NCBI GenBank assembly: GCA_964511215.1
Contig: CAZEER010000002.1
Coordinates: 1 to 64,000, forward strand
Direction: 5' to 3'
Origin: CAZEER01 sp964511215
Lineage (GTDB): Bacteria; Fidelibacterota; Marinisomatia; Marinisomatales; UBA1611
Length of the DNA stretch: 64,000 nt
The first letter of the stretch is position 1. Every line of letters begins with the position of its first letter. Under the pieces are notes generated by a model that worked only from the letters and a program-made list of their open reading frames with translations, was not told the origin of the DNA and did not search any database. The position numbers and the translations under genes were made by a program. Shown one piece after another: positions 46,335 to 55,753 of the stretch.

Positions 46335-47144
46335 ATGCTGGATGTGAAGAAATCGATTGAAGAAGTATTAAAAAAAATAGGTATAGAAGAAGGTGATATT
46401 GTTCTTATACATTCAGATTCTACGGCAATTAAGAAAATTACTGGTTTACAGTGGGCAAGAGTATTGAATTTAATTAATGATTGTTTTATAAATATGATAG
46501 GGGAGAGTGGAACACTTATAGTACCAACATTTAATTGGGATTTCTGTAAGGGCAAGACTTATTCTCACAAAACAACTCCATCTCAAGTAGGGATGTTTTC
46601 CAATTATGTGCTTTTTAATAAAAATTCCATACGTTCTTTGCATCCAATATATTCATTTGCTGGTATTGGGCCGGCAGCAAAAGATATTTTTTCAAATATT
46701 TCAAAGTCATCTTATGGGAAAAATTCTGTTTTTCATAAACTTCATCAAAAGAATGCGAAAATCATTTCATTTTGTATTGATCCCAATATTATGGGTAGGG
46801 GTTATACAACCACCTTTATACATTATGTTGAGCAAATGAAATCGATTGATTATCGGTTCATAAAGCATTTTAGTGGCACGGTTAATCTGGGTGATATAGA
46901 ATATGATGACATTTTTGATTTATATGTTCGTTTTAAAGATGATCCTGTGGAACTTGACGGGAAGAAGATTCTCCACCAATTGCTAAATACCAGAAAATTA
47001 AAAAGAGAATTTATTGATGATATATATCCCGTAAGTCAGATTAGCTGTAATGACTTATATGATGAGATAATGAAAATGCTTTATGAAGCTCCATATTCAT
47101 TACTTCAAAATCCACCTAAAAAATCTCAAAGGAGTGTGAACTGA
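46335..47144 (+). CDS. AAC(3)-family N-acyltransferase
   Basis: This 269-residue protein belongs to the aminoglycoside 3-N-acetyltransferase family. It has GDIVLIHSDSTAIKKI, GTLIVPTFNWDFCKG and the conserved RSLHPIYSFAGIGP, then HKLHQKNAKIISFC and TTFIHYVEQM. Members in O-antigen loci acylate amino sugars rather than antibiotics. Following a carrier protein and ligase, it is the natural candidate to transfer the hydroxyacyl group to an amino sugar. Confidence 0.85.
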   Translation: MLDVKKSIEEVLKKIGIEEGDIVLIHSDSTAIKKITGLQWARVLNLINDCFINMIGESGTLIVPTFNWDFCKGKTYSHKTTPSQVGMFSNYVLFNKNSIRSLHPIYSFAGIGPAAKDIFSNISKSSYGKNSVFHKLHQKNAKIISFCIDPNIMGRGYTTTFIHYVEQMKSIDYRFIKHFSGTVNLGDIEYDDIFDLYVRFKDDPVELDGKKILHQLLNTRKLKREFIDDIYPVSQISCNDLYDEIMKMLYEAPYSLLQNPPKKSQRSVN

Positions 47145-47146
47145 TT

Positions 47147-48319
47147 ATGAATCTAATTTTGGAAGAATGTCGGGTATGTAAAGGCCAAAAAACCTACAAG
47201 CATTCCCTGACATCCTCTCTTCCCGTTTATATATGGCCATTGCCACAAGCTAAGGAGAATCTATTTCTTGATGCTGGTCTGTTCATCTGTGATGATTGTA
47301 GCCATGTTCAGTTGCAGTCGCTAGATGATACCTTGATTAATTCCTTCTATGAAGATGAATATTTCGTTCTTGAAGATAATGTCCTAGATCTAGATAGAGT
47401 CGACTTGCTTATTTCGGTATTCGGAAAAGAAATGTTGGAAGGCGCTAAATTTCTTGATATAGGTGGGGGCAACAATCCCTTTGCCGAACCACTGAGTGTC
47501 CGAGGGGTTAGCTCTGAAAGCTGGGTTGTGGATATTAATCCCAAACCCTCTGCTGCCGAAAAAGCGACCCAAATTGTTACCGGGCGGTTCGAGGATGTGC
47601 CCTTACCAAATGGATATTTCAATTTTGTTACCTCTTTTTTATCTATGGAGCATTTCAATTATCCTCCAGCGGTGGTTGCACGGATGGCGGAGGTTTTGCA
47701 GCCCGGTGGTCTAGCGGTGATCGAAGTGCCCAATCTTACAGGATTGATAGACTTAATTCCGCATTATCTGGTCTTCCACCAGCATGTCAGCATTTTTTCT
47801 ATCGGCGCACTTGACAGTCTATTCAGTCTTCACGGGTTTCGGCGTCAGACTATTCTTCGGGAAGACCATTCGATCATGGTGGCCTATGAAAATGTACACG
47901 CTCCCAGAAAACTATGTGTTCCTACCATTGACCCAAAAGCAGAACTAGACAGGTTTCGTTCTCGCATGCGACAAATTGACGAGGATCTCAAGAAATTGAA
48001 CTTTACCTCAAAATTGGGTGGTCTTGGTCTTTATAGTGCCGGTGGCAGTAGCAGCTTGTTTCTCGCTAATTTTCCTTGGCTGAGGGAATATCTGTCATTG
48101 GTATTCGATAGGGATGAGCGTAAGCAGGGTCGAATAGTCCCTGGAACAGATTTGGTTATTCTACCTCCGGAAAAAATAAAATCATCTGGTATAGATAAAC
48201 TCCTGTTTATTGATTCTGCCATTTACGATAATGTGGCTCCGGGCTTATCCATTGATTGCGTCAATCTTTCCCCTTATCTAGTAGCTTCCGTTGATCATAG
48301 AAAGGGAAACTCACATTAA
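47147..48319 (+). CDS. Zinc-binding SAM methyltransferase, G+C-rich
   Basis: This 390-residue protein has CRVC and CDDC zinc pairs, a SAM motif FLDIGGGNNPFAEPL, a SMEHFNYPP motif region and LQPGGLAVIEVPN. The C-terminal half has GLGLYSAGGSSSLFLANF and VFDRDERKQGR, as in sugar C-methyltransferases. By eye its G+C is about 47%, far above its neighbours at about 30%. This suggests recent transfer together with the DUF4910 gene at 49272. The preceding gene's stop is two bases away. Confidence 0.85.
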   Translation: MNLILEECRVCKGQKTYKHSLTSSLPVYIWPLPQAKENLFLDAGLFICDDCSHVQLQSLDDTLINSFYEDEYFVLEDNVLDLDRVDLLISVFGKEMLEGAKFLDIGGGNNPFAEPLSVRGVSSESWVVDINPKPSAAEKATQIVTGRFEDVPLPNGYFNFVTSFLSMEHFNYPPAVVARMAEVLQPGGLAVIEVPNLTGLIDLIPHYLVFHQHVSIFSIGALDSLFSLHGFRRQTILREDHSIMVAYENVHAPRKLCVPTIDPKAELDRFRSRMRQIDEDLKKLNFTSKLGGLGLYSAGGSSSLFLANFPWLREYLSLVFDRDERKQGRIVPGTDLVILPPEKIKSSGIDKLLFIDSAIYDNVAPGLSIDCVNLSPYLVASVDHRKGNSH

Positions 48320-48456
48320 TTAGAATGATATAACATGATCAGATTTTTAAGTGAATCCATTTTAGCTATGAATAAATGTGTTATAATTAATTCAGATGAA
48401 ATGTTACATGAAAGATTAATACAGGAAATAAACATAATTTTATAAAGGAGAATATC

Positions 48457-49122
48457 ATGACAAAGGAATATTTGTATAATCGTTTTGAACTTACTGAAGA
48501 ATATAAAAATGACATTATAGAAATGCTTCGTTATAATACCAATGTAGAAATTGGTGGTCATAGGATCTTTGATGGCCAGAGAACGCACCTGATGCAAAGT
48601 CCATGGGAACTTGCTGATTTTATTTTTGAATTGAAAAAGCATGAAATAAATACAGGACATAAATTAAGTTCATTCTTAGAAGTTGGATTTTCATCAGGCA
48701 TAAACAATTCGGTACTAAATAAGTTTTTTAATTTTAAGCATATAGTTGGTTTAGATTATTTTGCATCATCAATTAATGCAGATTGTCTTCTCGGGAATAT
48801 GATTTATAAAAACCTTACTTTAATCTGTGGTAATACTCAATCAAGTTATGTAATAGATTTAGCAAATAAGCTTGGTCCTTACGATTTAATATTTATTGAT
48901 GCTGAACACACGTACGAAGGTATTAAAGCGGATTTCAACAATTATTTACCAATGCTATCGGATAATGGAGTAATAGGATTTCATGATGTAGAATGTCCTG
49001 ATTGGCCAGGAATAAATAAATTTTGGAATGAGCTCGAAAGCACCAATAAATACAATATGAAAAAATTTGTAAAAAAGGGGTTTCTATTACAATACGGTAT
49101 AGGAATGCTAACGGAAAAATGA
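48457..49122 (+). CDS. SAM-dependent methyltransferase, Methyltransf_24-like
   Basis: This 221-residue protein has FLEVGFSSGINNSVL as the SAM-binding loop and DLIFIDAEHTYEGIKADF, typical of CmcI/Methyltransf_24-type enzymes, with IGFHDVECPDWPGI following. It has its own strong ribosome site AAGGAG at 48445-48450. Its G+C is low, unlike the genes on either side, so it appears inserted between two parts of a G+C-richer segment. Confidence 0.8.
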   Translation: MTKEYLYNRFELTEEYKNDIIEMLRYNTNVEIGGHRIFDGQRTHLMQSPWELADFIFELKKHEINTGHKLSSFLEVGFSSGINNSVLNKFFNFKHIVGLDYFASSINADCLLGNMIYKNLTLICGNTQSSYVIDLANKLGPYDLIFIDAEHTYEGIKADFNNYLPMLSDNGVIGFHDVECPDWPGINKFWNELESTNKYNMKKFVKKGFLLQYGIGMLTEK

Positions 49123-49271
49123 TTTATGCATAGCCAACTAGGTAAACATCATATTTGAATTAAAATAATTTCTAAAGAAATACTTTCTCTAGGAGAAAAT
49201 ATTGCAAAAAATTTCATACTGAAACCAATTACGAGGAACCAATTACTATAAAACAGTCTAATTTCAATGAT

Positions 49272-50561
49272 ATAGGAAAGACGCTTCATTCATGGGCCCA
49301 AGATTTATTCCCCATCTGCAGGAGCATCACTGGCCCCGGGGTGAGGGAGACCTTAAAATATATTCAAGATATATTACCAGAATTAAAAATATATTCTGTT
49401 TCTTCTGGAGCTCAAGCTTTTGACTGGACTGTCCCGAATGAGTGGATTATTCATGATGCTTTCATTGCAGATGAGTCCGGTAAAAGAATCGTCGATTATC
49501 AGAAACATAATCTGCACATTTTGGGTTACTCTGAACCGGTGGACAAGTGGCTAACATTGGATAAACTTGACTCACATTTGTTTTCACTTCCGGATCAGCC
49601 CAATGGGATTCCTTATGTAACATCCTATTATGAAAGACGATGGGGGTTTTGCTTGACCCACAATCAACGAAAAACTCTACAACCTGGAAACTACCATGTT
49701 GTGATAAATTCAGATTTGAAACCCGGGATAATGAATTACGGGGAGTTGATACTTCCTGGAGATTCAGTTAAGGAAGTCTTTCTTTCAACCTACATCTGCC
49801 ATCCATCCATGGCCAACAATGAACTTTCCGGGCCTGTTGTAACCACAGCATTGGCGCGGTGGTTATCATCTTTAGAAAGGAGACGTTATACCTACCGAAT
49901 TGTCTTCATACCTGAAACGATTGGATCTATTGTCTACCTGAGCAGAAACCTTGATCATCTGAAACAGCATGTCATTGCCGGTTTCAATATTACCTGTATT
50001 GGAGACGATCGCTGTTATTCCTACCTACCATCGCGGGATGGCAACACGTTCTCAGATAGAGCTGCTTTGCATGTACTAATGCATATTGATCCAGAATTTA
50101 ATCGTTACACCTGGTTGGATCGGGGCAGTGACGAACGCCAGTACTGTGCACCGGGGATAGATCTTCCTATTGCTACAATCATGCGTAGTAAATACGGAGA
50201 GTACCCTGAATACCATACTTCTTTGGATGATTTGAGCCTGGTAACATCATCAGGACTGGAAGGAGGTTTTACAGCGCTGAAGAAAACACTCGAGATCATA
50301 GAGAAAAATGTCTGTCCAAAAACTACAGTATTGGGAGAACCACAGTTGGGTAAACGAGGACTTTACCCAAAGCTTAGCACCAAAACCTCTGGAGAACAAG
50401 TTCGCGCCATGATGAATCTGATTTCTTATTGTGATGGTCAGAATAGCCTTTTGGAAATTGCTGAATTGATCGAAGAACCTTTTTGGGAACTAGCCCCGAT
50501 AGTGGAAAAACTGGTTGATAATGGCCTTTTATCGGTTAATACAACCAAAGGAGAAAGTTGA
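49272..50561 (+). CDS. DUF4910 aminopeptidase-like protein, start uncertain
   Basis: This protein matches the DUF4910 (M28-like aminopeptidase fold with inserted domain) family of polysaccharide loci. It has VFLSTYICHPSMANNELSGP, ETIGSIVYL and SDERQYCAPGIDLP, then YHTSLDDLSLV and a C-terminal winged-helix. The conserved N-terminal motif FPICRSITGPGVRETL is encoded upstream of GTG 49341, which is therefore internal. The frame is open from 49176 but has no ATG, GTG or TTG. ATA at 49272 would give 429 residues, the family length, so that start is used here with low certainty. G+C is about 45%, well above neighbours. Confidence 0.75.
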   Translation: MGKTLHSWAQDLFPICRSITGPGVRETLKYIQDILPELKIYSVSSGAQAFDWTVPNEWIIHDAFIADESGKRIVDYQKHNLHILGYSEPVDKWLTLDKLDSHLFSLPDQPNGIPYVTSYYERRWGFCLTHNQRKTLQPGNYHVVINSDLKPGIMNYGELILPGDSVKEVFLSTYICHPSMANNELSGPVVTTALARWLSSLERRRYTYRIVFIPETIGSIVYLSRNLDHLKQHVIAGFNITCIGDDRCYSYLPSRDGNTFSDRAALHVLMHIDPEFNRYTWLDRGSDERQYCAPGIDLPIATIMRSKYGEYPEYHTSLDDLSLVTSSGLEGGFTALKKTLEIIEKNVCPKTTVLGEPQLGKRGLYPKLSTKTSGEQVRAMMNLISYCDGQNSLLEIAELIEEPFWELAPIVEKLVDNGLLSVNTTKGES

Positions 50562-50719
50562 TACACAGATCCACTGTTACAAAAAAAGAGTCTCTGGTGT
50601 TCTACCGTTTGCATTACGAGAAGATGAAAAAGGGTGATATGTTGATTGCAAAGAACTTGTGCATTGTTCGTCAGGAGCCGCTATTATCACTCATAATTTT
50701 AGGATTACTACAGTTTTGA
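50558..50719 (+). pseudogene. 53-codon open frame, likely gene fragment
   Basis: A short frame starts with a TTG overlapping the DUF4910 stop (TTGA) and ends with a TGA overlapping the TTG of the RmlD-like gene. It contains VFYRLHYEKMKKGDMLIAKN, is fairly G+C-rich in its first two thirds, and then becomes AT-rich and hydrophobic (LLSLIILGLLQF). It looks like the beginning of a truncated gene from the G+C-rich segment joined to native sequence. A genuine small coupled gene is the alternative. No function is assigned. Confidence 0.35.
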
Positions 50720-51615
50720 AAATCCTAATTACTGGTTCCAATGGAATGCTCGGAAGTACGCTATGCTATTATTATCATAATAAATATGATATTTTTGCAT
50801 TTCATAGGGATAATGTTTTTTATTCATTAGGAAAAGATTACAGTATTGATTTGACTAATTTTTCTAAAGTAGATCAATACCTTGATCAAATAGAACCGGA
50901 TGTAATTATTCACTGTGCAGGTCTAACAAACGTTGATAAATGTGAAATTAGTCCTAAAGTTTCTTTTGATGTTAATGTCAGAATTACTGAAAACATTGCA
51001 AGAAAATGTTCAAATAAGACACAATTTATTTACATATCAAGTGACCAAGTTTACGGAAACTGTAAAGATAATAAAGAGAAGAATACTAAAATCCAGCCAA
51101 TTAATCAGTATGGGAGATCGAAATTAGCTGGCGAAAAAATTGTTTCAGAGTTATGTGAAAAACATATAATAATTAGAACAAATATCTTTGGTTGGAACTT
51201 TAACCCCAATAAAACTAGCTCGGCAGAATGGATTTATAATTCTCTAAATAACAAGCAAGAGATTACTCTTTACTGTGATTATACTTTTTCTCCAATATAC
51301 ACTTTTAATCTAGCAGCAATAATAATAAAGCTCATAAAAATTAGATTCTATGGTATAATTAATATCGGTTCCCCAAAACCATGTTCAAAATATGAATTTG
51401 GTATTGTTCTTGCTAGGGAATTTGGATTAGATCAATCTTTAATAAAAAAAGGTTTTGTTTCTGAAAATTCTTTTGTTGCACAAAGACCCAAAAACCTTGA
51501 GCTTAACACTGAAAAGCTTTCAGCTTTAAAAATTAGATCTCCTAACTATAATCTTTCAATAAAACATTTTTCCGCAAATAGAAGCGACGGTAAAATTTTA
51601 AAACATGTTAAATAA
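50716..51615 (+). CDS. RmlD-like sugar-nucleotide reductase
   Basis: This 299-residue SDR protein resembles dTDP-4-dehydrorhamnose reductase. KILITGSNGMLGSTL is at the N-terminus, VIIHCAGLTNVDKCE follows, and ISSDQVYGN and QYGRSKLAGE carry the catalytic Tyr-Lys. GTG at 50659 would add 19 residues unlike the family, so TTG at 50716 is chosen. RmlA, B and C are not in the window, so its nucleotide sugar is unknown. It reduces a 4-keto sugar in related systems. Confidence 0.83.
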   Translation: MKILITGSNGMLGSTLCYYYHNKYDIFAFHRDNVFYSLGKDYSIDLTNFSKVDQYLDQIEPDVIIHCAGLTNVDKCEISPKVSFDVNVRITENIARKCSNKTQFIYISSDQVYGNCKDNKEKNTKIQPINQYGRSKLAGEKIVSELCEKHIIIRTNIFGWNFNPNKTSSAEWIYNSLNNKQEITLYCDYTFSPIYTFNLAAIIIKLIKIRFYGIINIGSPKPCSKYEFGIVLAREFGLDQSLIKKGFVSENSFVAQRPKNLELNTEKLSALKIRSPNYNLSIKHFSANRSDGKILKHVK

Positions 51616-53191
51616 GATTTATAAAAGAGAAAATTTTAAAAATAGGCTTGCTGTACTTCGTGGAGCTAAAATTTTAAAAAATGAGAACAATCCTTTTTAT
51701 GTTGTAGATAGCGTAAGTGCCCTTACTGATATTAATTTGAATATTGATGATAAAATTTTTTCTTCAAACCTAGTTGGATCACATCAATCAATAATTGAAG
51801 TACTACTTAGGCAAATTTTATTAAAAAATTATTCATTATACTGTAATAGAATTATGAGATCCATCGGGAATGGAAAGCCAGTAGTTATTCCAATACCTAA
51901 AGTTTGGCAAAATCATTTTTCTAGAAATGGTTTAGTTTTTAATAAAAATCTTTGTTTGGCATTTCTTTTTTTTATTTCGGTAAAAGATTTATTTAAAGGA
52001 TTGATTCAATCTATACTTTATATAACACCTTTTAATGATTTTGTGAGTATTAAATGCCCTTATGTGATGTTTTTTGATCAAGAAGAAAAAAATTTGCCAA
52101 TTGCAGGAATCAAGAGTAAAAATAATTTAGTTTCCTGGTATAGAAAATCAAAAATTAACAAACCTCATATTAAAAAGTTTTTAATACATGGAAAGTTTAA
52201 TAAAAATTATGTTCCTCCAAATGAATTAATCGTAACTCAGTTTATTTTTCCCAGATTAAGTAGTTTCTACAAATGTTTAGTGTTTTCCTACAAAAATATT
52301 ATTGCTTTTTTAACAGCGATTTTAGGGTTAATAAATGGTAATTGGTGGGCCGGGTTTCTTTATAAAGAGAGTATATTATTGAACTATCTGAGTACTGTAG
52401 AAAAAGATGAATTAGCTGAGGATTATTATTTTTCTAATTCTACGTGGTATTATAAACCTTTATGGACAAATGAGATTGAGAATAAAGGTATCTCAATCAT
52501 TATGTATAATTATTCAATAAATATGGCAAAATTTTGGAGATGGGATAAAGTAGAGCCAGATACATATGGATGTAATACAATGACTTGGAAAAACATAGTA
52601 ACCTGGGATGCCAAACAGAATGAATTCTTTAAAAAATATTGTCCCGAAGCTAAATATTATGTATTGGGTTCAATAGATTTTAAGAATTATGATGTTATTA
52701 AAATTGAAGAAAAAACAAAAAAACGCCTTGTGATTTTTGATGTAACACCATTTAGACCATTATTTTATACTTCTTTGGGGTATGCTATTCCACCATATTA
52801 TAGTGAAAAAATTAATTTAGACTTTTTATCAACATTATTATATGTTTTTGATGATAGTAAATGGGAGATTATTTTTAAGCAAAAGAAAAAATTAATTAGT
52901 CAATGGGTTTCCCCGGGTTTTATTATAAGACAAAAAAAATTAATATCTTCATCTGTTACTGAAGTTGATCAGAATATTTCTGCCAAAGCAATAATTGAAA
53001 ATGCTAATGCTGTAATTAGTATGCCTTTTACATCAACATCATATCAGGCGGCAGAGCTTAATATACCATCTGCTTACTTTGATGTGTCAGGAATGATTCA
53101 GATAAATAATTTTTATGGAATAACTACAATAAAAAATCAAAATGAATTGGTACAATGGAAAGATTGGTTAGATCTAAAGAATAATATTTGA
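51605..53191 (+). CDS. PFTS-motif polysaccharide biosynthesis protein
   Basis: This 528-residue protein carries the motif ISMPFTSTSYQAAELNIPS near residue 495. The motif defines a family of putative polysaccharide biosynthesis (PFTS motif) proteins thought to be glycosyltransferases. The fold is probably GT-B-like, with hydrophobic patches near residues 120-150 and 230-255 but no sure membrane helix. It begins 11 bases before the RmlD-like stop. It is one of the few sugar-transfer candidates here. Confidence 0.75.
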   Translation: MLNKIYKRENFKNRLAVLRGAKILKNENNPFYVVDSVSALTDINLNIDDKIFSSNLVGSHQSIIEVLLRQILLKNYSLYCNRIMRSIGNGKPVVIPIPKVWQNHFSRNGLVFNKNLCLAFLFFISVKDLFKGLIQSILYITPFNDFVSIKCPYVMFFDQEEKNLPIAGIKSKNNLVSWYRKSKINKPHIKKFLIHGKFNKNYVPPNELIVTQFIFPRLSSFYKCLVFSYKNIIAFLTAILGLINGNWWAGFLYKESILLNYLSTVEKDELAEDYYFSNSTWYYKPLWTNEIENKGISIIMYNYSINMAKFWRWDKVEPDTYGCNTMTWKNIVTWDAKQNEFFKKYCPEAKYYVLGSIDFKNYDVIKIEEKTKKRLVIFDVTPFRPLFYTSLGYAIPPYYSEKINLDFLSTLLYVFDDSKWEIIFKQKKKLISQWVSPGFIIRQKKLISSSVTEVDQNISAKAIIENANAVISMPFTSTSYQAAELNIPSAYFDVSGMIQINNFYGITTIKNQNELVQWKDWLDLKNNI

Positions 53192-53403
53192 AATAAATAT
53201 TAATTGAATATTAACAAGACATTAATTAATAAATAAAAAATAACAGATTCATACTTAATTTTACAAAACAAACAATATAAATTATAACACCTAACTGTTG
53301 ATTAATGTTGAAAACATATGATTTATTCATTGAAAAAAATGAGAACTATCTAAACCAATAATTTCCATAATTTTTTAACTTTTTCTGAAATCGTAATTAA
53401 TAA

Positions 53404-55011
53404 ATGAAAGTAACTCTATTGGATTGTACACTACGTGATGGTGGCTATTATAATAAATGGGATTTTGATGAAAAGATAGTTAAACATTACCTGAAAGCTA
53501 TGAGTGCATCTTGTGTCGATTTTGTAGAATTAGGGTTTCGTTTCCAATCTAAGAATACCTTTTTCGGGCCCTATGCATACACTACTGATAATTTTATTAA
53601 TAGTTTAGAACTACCACCTGGGCCAAAATATGGTGTTATGATTAATGGTAAAGATTTTATTACCTCGGAGGATAAAAAAAACTCGTTAATCAATAGTAGT
53701 TTTCAAAAAAAGGAAAAATCGCCCATTTCCTTAATTAGAATAGCAATGAATTTTGATTCTGTTCTTACTTCAAGATCCATTGTAGAATGTCTCAAGGATA
53801 AGGGGTATTTAATTGGCTTAAATATGATGCAATCCCATGGTAAGATTCACGAAGAATATGTAAATGTAGCAAAGGCTCTATCATCATGGGATTCTATTGA
53901 TGTTTTATTTTTTGCCGATTCATTGGGTAATATGACCCCTAAGGATATCAAAAATATATGTTTATCAATCAGAGACGGTTGGGATGGTGAATTAGGTATT
54001 CACACTCATAATAATAAAACTTATGCTTTAATTAATTCAATCACTGCAATCGAAAATGGAGTAAGTTGGGTTGATGGGACTATAACAGGGATGGGTCGTG
54101 GTGCAGGTAATGCACCAACAGAGAGTTTGATTTTAGAAATGTCTAATTCAGGCTACCATAATGGTAATGTGAAAAAGATTCAATCAACTATAGAAGATTT
54201 CACAATATTGAAAAATAAATATAAGTGGGGTCCAAATCTCTATTATCATTATTCTGCTAATCATGAAATACATCCTTCATTTGTTCAAACTCTTCTTGAG
54301 GGTAGAAGATATGGTGCAAATCAGATTATGGGTGCACTAGCTTTCCTTGCAGATAAAGATTCATCTTCATTTAGTGCAAATGCATTGCGCAAAGCTATTT
54401 ATGGAAATCACTCACATTATAATGGTGATTGGGATGCAAGTGGATGGTTAAGTGGAGAAACTGTTCTTATAGTAGGGGCGGGTCCCTCAGTGAAAAAATA
54501 CAAAGATTACATTCTGCAATACATTGAAAAACAATCTCCGACTGTTTTTCATCTTAATATAAATCCTCATTTGCCAAGTACAAATGTAAAAGCATCAATT
54601 GTATGTAATGAAACTCGAATTTTGCTTGATGCATCGCGATACAAATATTTAAATCATCCAATCATTATGCCCAAAAAGAGAATAGGCATGTTAATACAAG
54701 ATGAGTTAAAAGAATTAGATATTCTCGATTATGGACTTATTCTAGAATCAGAAGCTTTCAAAATTAAATCAAATTTTTGTATACTGGGTTGGCCATTAGC
54801 TATAGCGTATGCATTATCAATTATCACTATTGGTGAGCCAAAAGCTATCCATCTAGTTGGTTTTGATGGTTATGATGCTGATGATCCTAGACAAAAACAA
54901 ATGAATGATATATTAAAAAAATATAAGAATACAAAAGAGAGTGTTCCGTTATTATCTTTAACACCCACAAATTATAGAATAAAACAAGGCTCTATATTTT
55001 CAGTAATATAA
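53404..55011 (+). CDS. DRE-TIM aldolase fused to DUF115-like domain
   Basis: This 535-residue protein has an HMGL-type aldolase barrel at residues 1-300. It shows LLDCTLRDGGYYNKWDF, FVELGFRF, FADSLGNMTP, LGIHTHNNKTYALINS and GMGRGAGNAPTE, as in 4-hydroxy-2-oxovalerate aldolases. The C-terminal 180 residues (LIVGAGPSVKKY, ILGWPLAIAYALSI, HLVGFDGYD) resemble the DUF115/MptE-like domain seen in glycosylation proteins. It opens a group with a phosphatase, redox proteins, a second aldolase and a CMP-sugar synthetase. It may join a pyruvate-type donor to a sugar aldehyde or cleave one. The substrate is unknown. Confidence 0.82.
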   Translation: MKVTLLDCTLRDGGYYNKWDFDEKIVKHYLKAMSASCVDFVELGFRFQSKNTFFGPYAYTTDNFINSLELPPGPKYGVMINGKDFITSEDKKNSLINSSFQKKEKSPISLIRIAMNFDSVLTSRSIVECLKDKGYLIGLNMMQSHGKIHEEYVNVAKALSSWDSIDVLFFADSLGNMTPKDIKNICLSIRDGWDGELGIHTHNNKTYALINSITAIENGVSWVDGTITGMGRGAGNAPTESLILEMSNSGYHNGNVKKIQSTIEDFTILKNKYKWGPNLYYHYSANHEIHPSFVQTLLEGRRYGANQIMGALAFLADKDSSSFSANALRKAIYGNHSHYNGDWDASGWLSGETVLIVGAGPSVKKYKDYILQYIEKQSPTVFHLNINPHLPSTNVKASIVCNETRILLDASRYKYLNHPIIMPKKRIGMLIQDELKELDILDYGLILESEAFKIKSNFCILGWPLAIAYALSIITIGEPKAIHLVGFDGYDADDPRQKQMNDILKKYKNTKESVPLLSLTPTNYRIKQGSIFSVI

Positions 55012-55015
55012 TTCT

Positions 55016-55753
55016 ATGGATAAATATAAGGATCTAAAACATCTTTGTTTTGATAAAGATGGAGTTTTAATTGATGTCCATGCGTATTGGTCTCATACAA
55101 CTAAAATTAGAGCAGACTTTTTTAAAAATAAATTTCATTTAACAGATCTTCAAACTTCTAAATTGATTGAAGCCATGGGCATTAATACAACAACAGAAAA
55201 GATAAAAAGATCTGGACCGATAGGCTATAAGCCAAGAGAAAAAGTTATAGATTCTCTTAGAAAAAAATTAGAAGAATTTTTGATCAAAACAGATTATCCA
55301 GACATTGTAGAAGATTTTAAAAATATAGATGAATATCAGCAAAGAAAGGGCGATTTTAAGATATTACTTATAGAAGGAGTTAGAGAATTTCTAGAAAAAA
55401 ATAAAAACAAGTTTTCAATGAGTGTTTTTACATCAGATAGGAAAAAGAATGCTGAATTATCTCTAAAAAATTGTGATATCCTTAATTATTTTGATATTGT
55501 TTTAGGTGGAGATGATGTTCAATCATCTAAACCGAACCCCGAGGGTATTTTAATCGCATGCGATAAATTAGATTGTGATACTAGCCATACTGCATATTTA
55601 TCTGATACTTCGAGTGATTTACTTATGGCAAAGCAGGCTAATTTACCTGTCAAAATTGGTCTGCTTACTGGACTTGGTAATAAAAAACAGCTAAAGATGT
55701 ATGGGGATTTAATTTGTGATAATTTAACGGAGCTTAATAATTATTTTTTGTGA
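55016..55753 (+). CDS. HAD-family phosphatase
   Basis: This 245-residue HAD hydrolase has motif I CFDKDGVLIDV, motif II VFTSDRKKNAE, a Lys in SSKPNPEGILIACD and the acidic motif IV YLSDTSSDLLMAK. The helical cap after motif I resembles phosphoglycolate phosphatase. It starts four bases after the aldolase gene. In ulosonic-acid pathways a HAD enzyme (KdsC or equivalent) removes the phosphate before CMP activation, and this is the likely role. Confidence 0.85.
   Translation: MDKYKDLKHLCFDKDGVLIDVHAYWSHTTKIRADFFKNKFHLTDLQTSKLIEAMGINTTTEKIKRSGPIGYKPREKVIDSLRKKLEEFLIKTDYPDIVEDFKNIDEYQQRKGDFKILLIEGVREFLEKNKNKFSMSVFTSDRKKNAELSLKNCDILNYFDIVLGGDDVQSSKPNPEGILIACDKLDCDTSHTAYLSDTSSDLLMAKQANLPVKIGLLTGLGNKKQLKMYGDLICDNLTELNNYFL

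Noticed and set aside
46335..47144. Aminoglycoside resistance gene
   Set aside because: The family is the same, but the operon context with a carrier protein and acyl ligase points to amino-sugar acylation, not antibiotic resistance.
48335..48445. A 36-codon ATG frame before the methyltransferase at 48457
   Set aside because: It has no ribosome site or recognisable sequence and could be chance; it may be leftover sequence at the edge of the inserted gene.
53192..53403. Promoter or small RNA in the 212-base gap before the aldolase gene
   Set aside because: The gap is AT-rich with several poor promoter-like matches, none distinctive enough to call.
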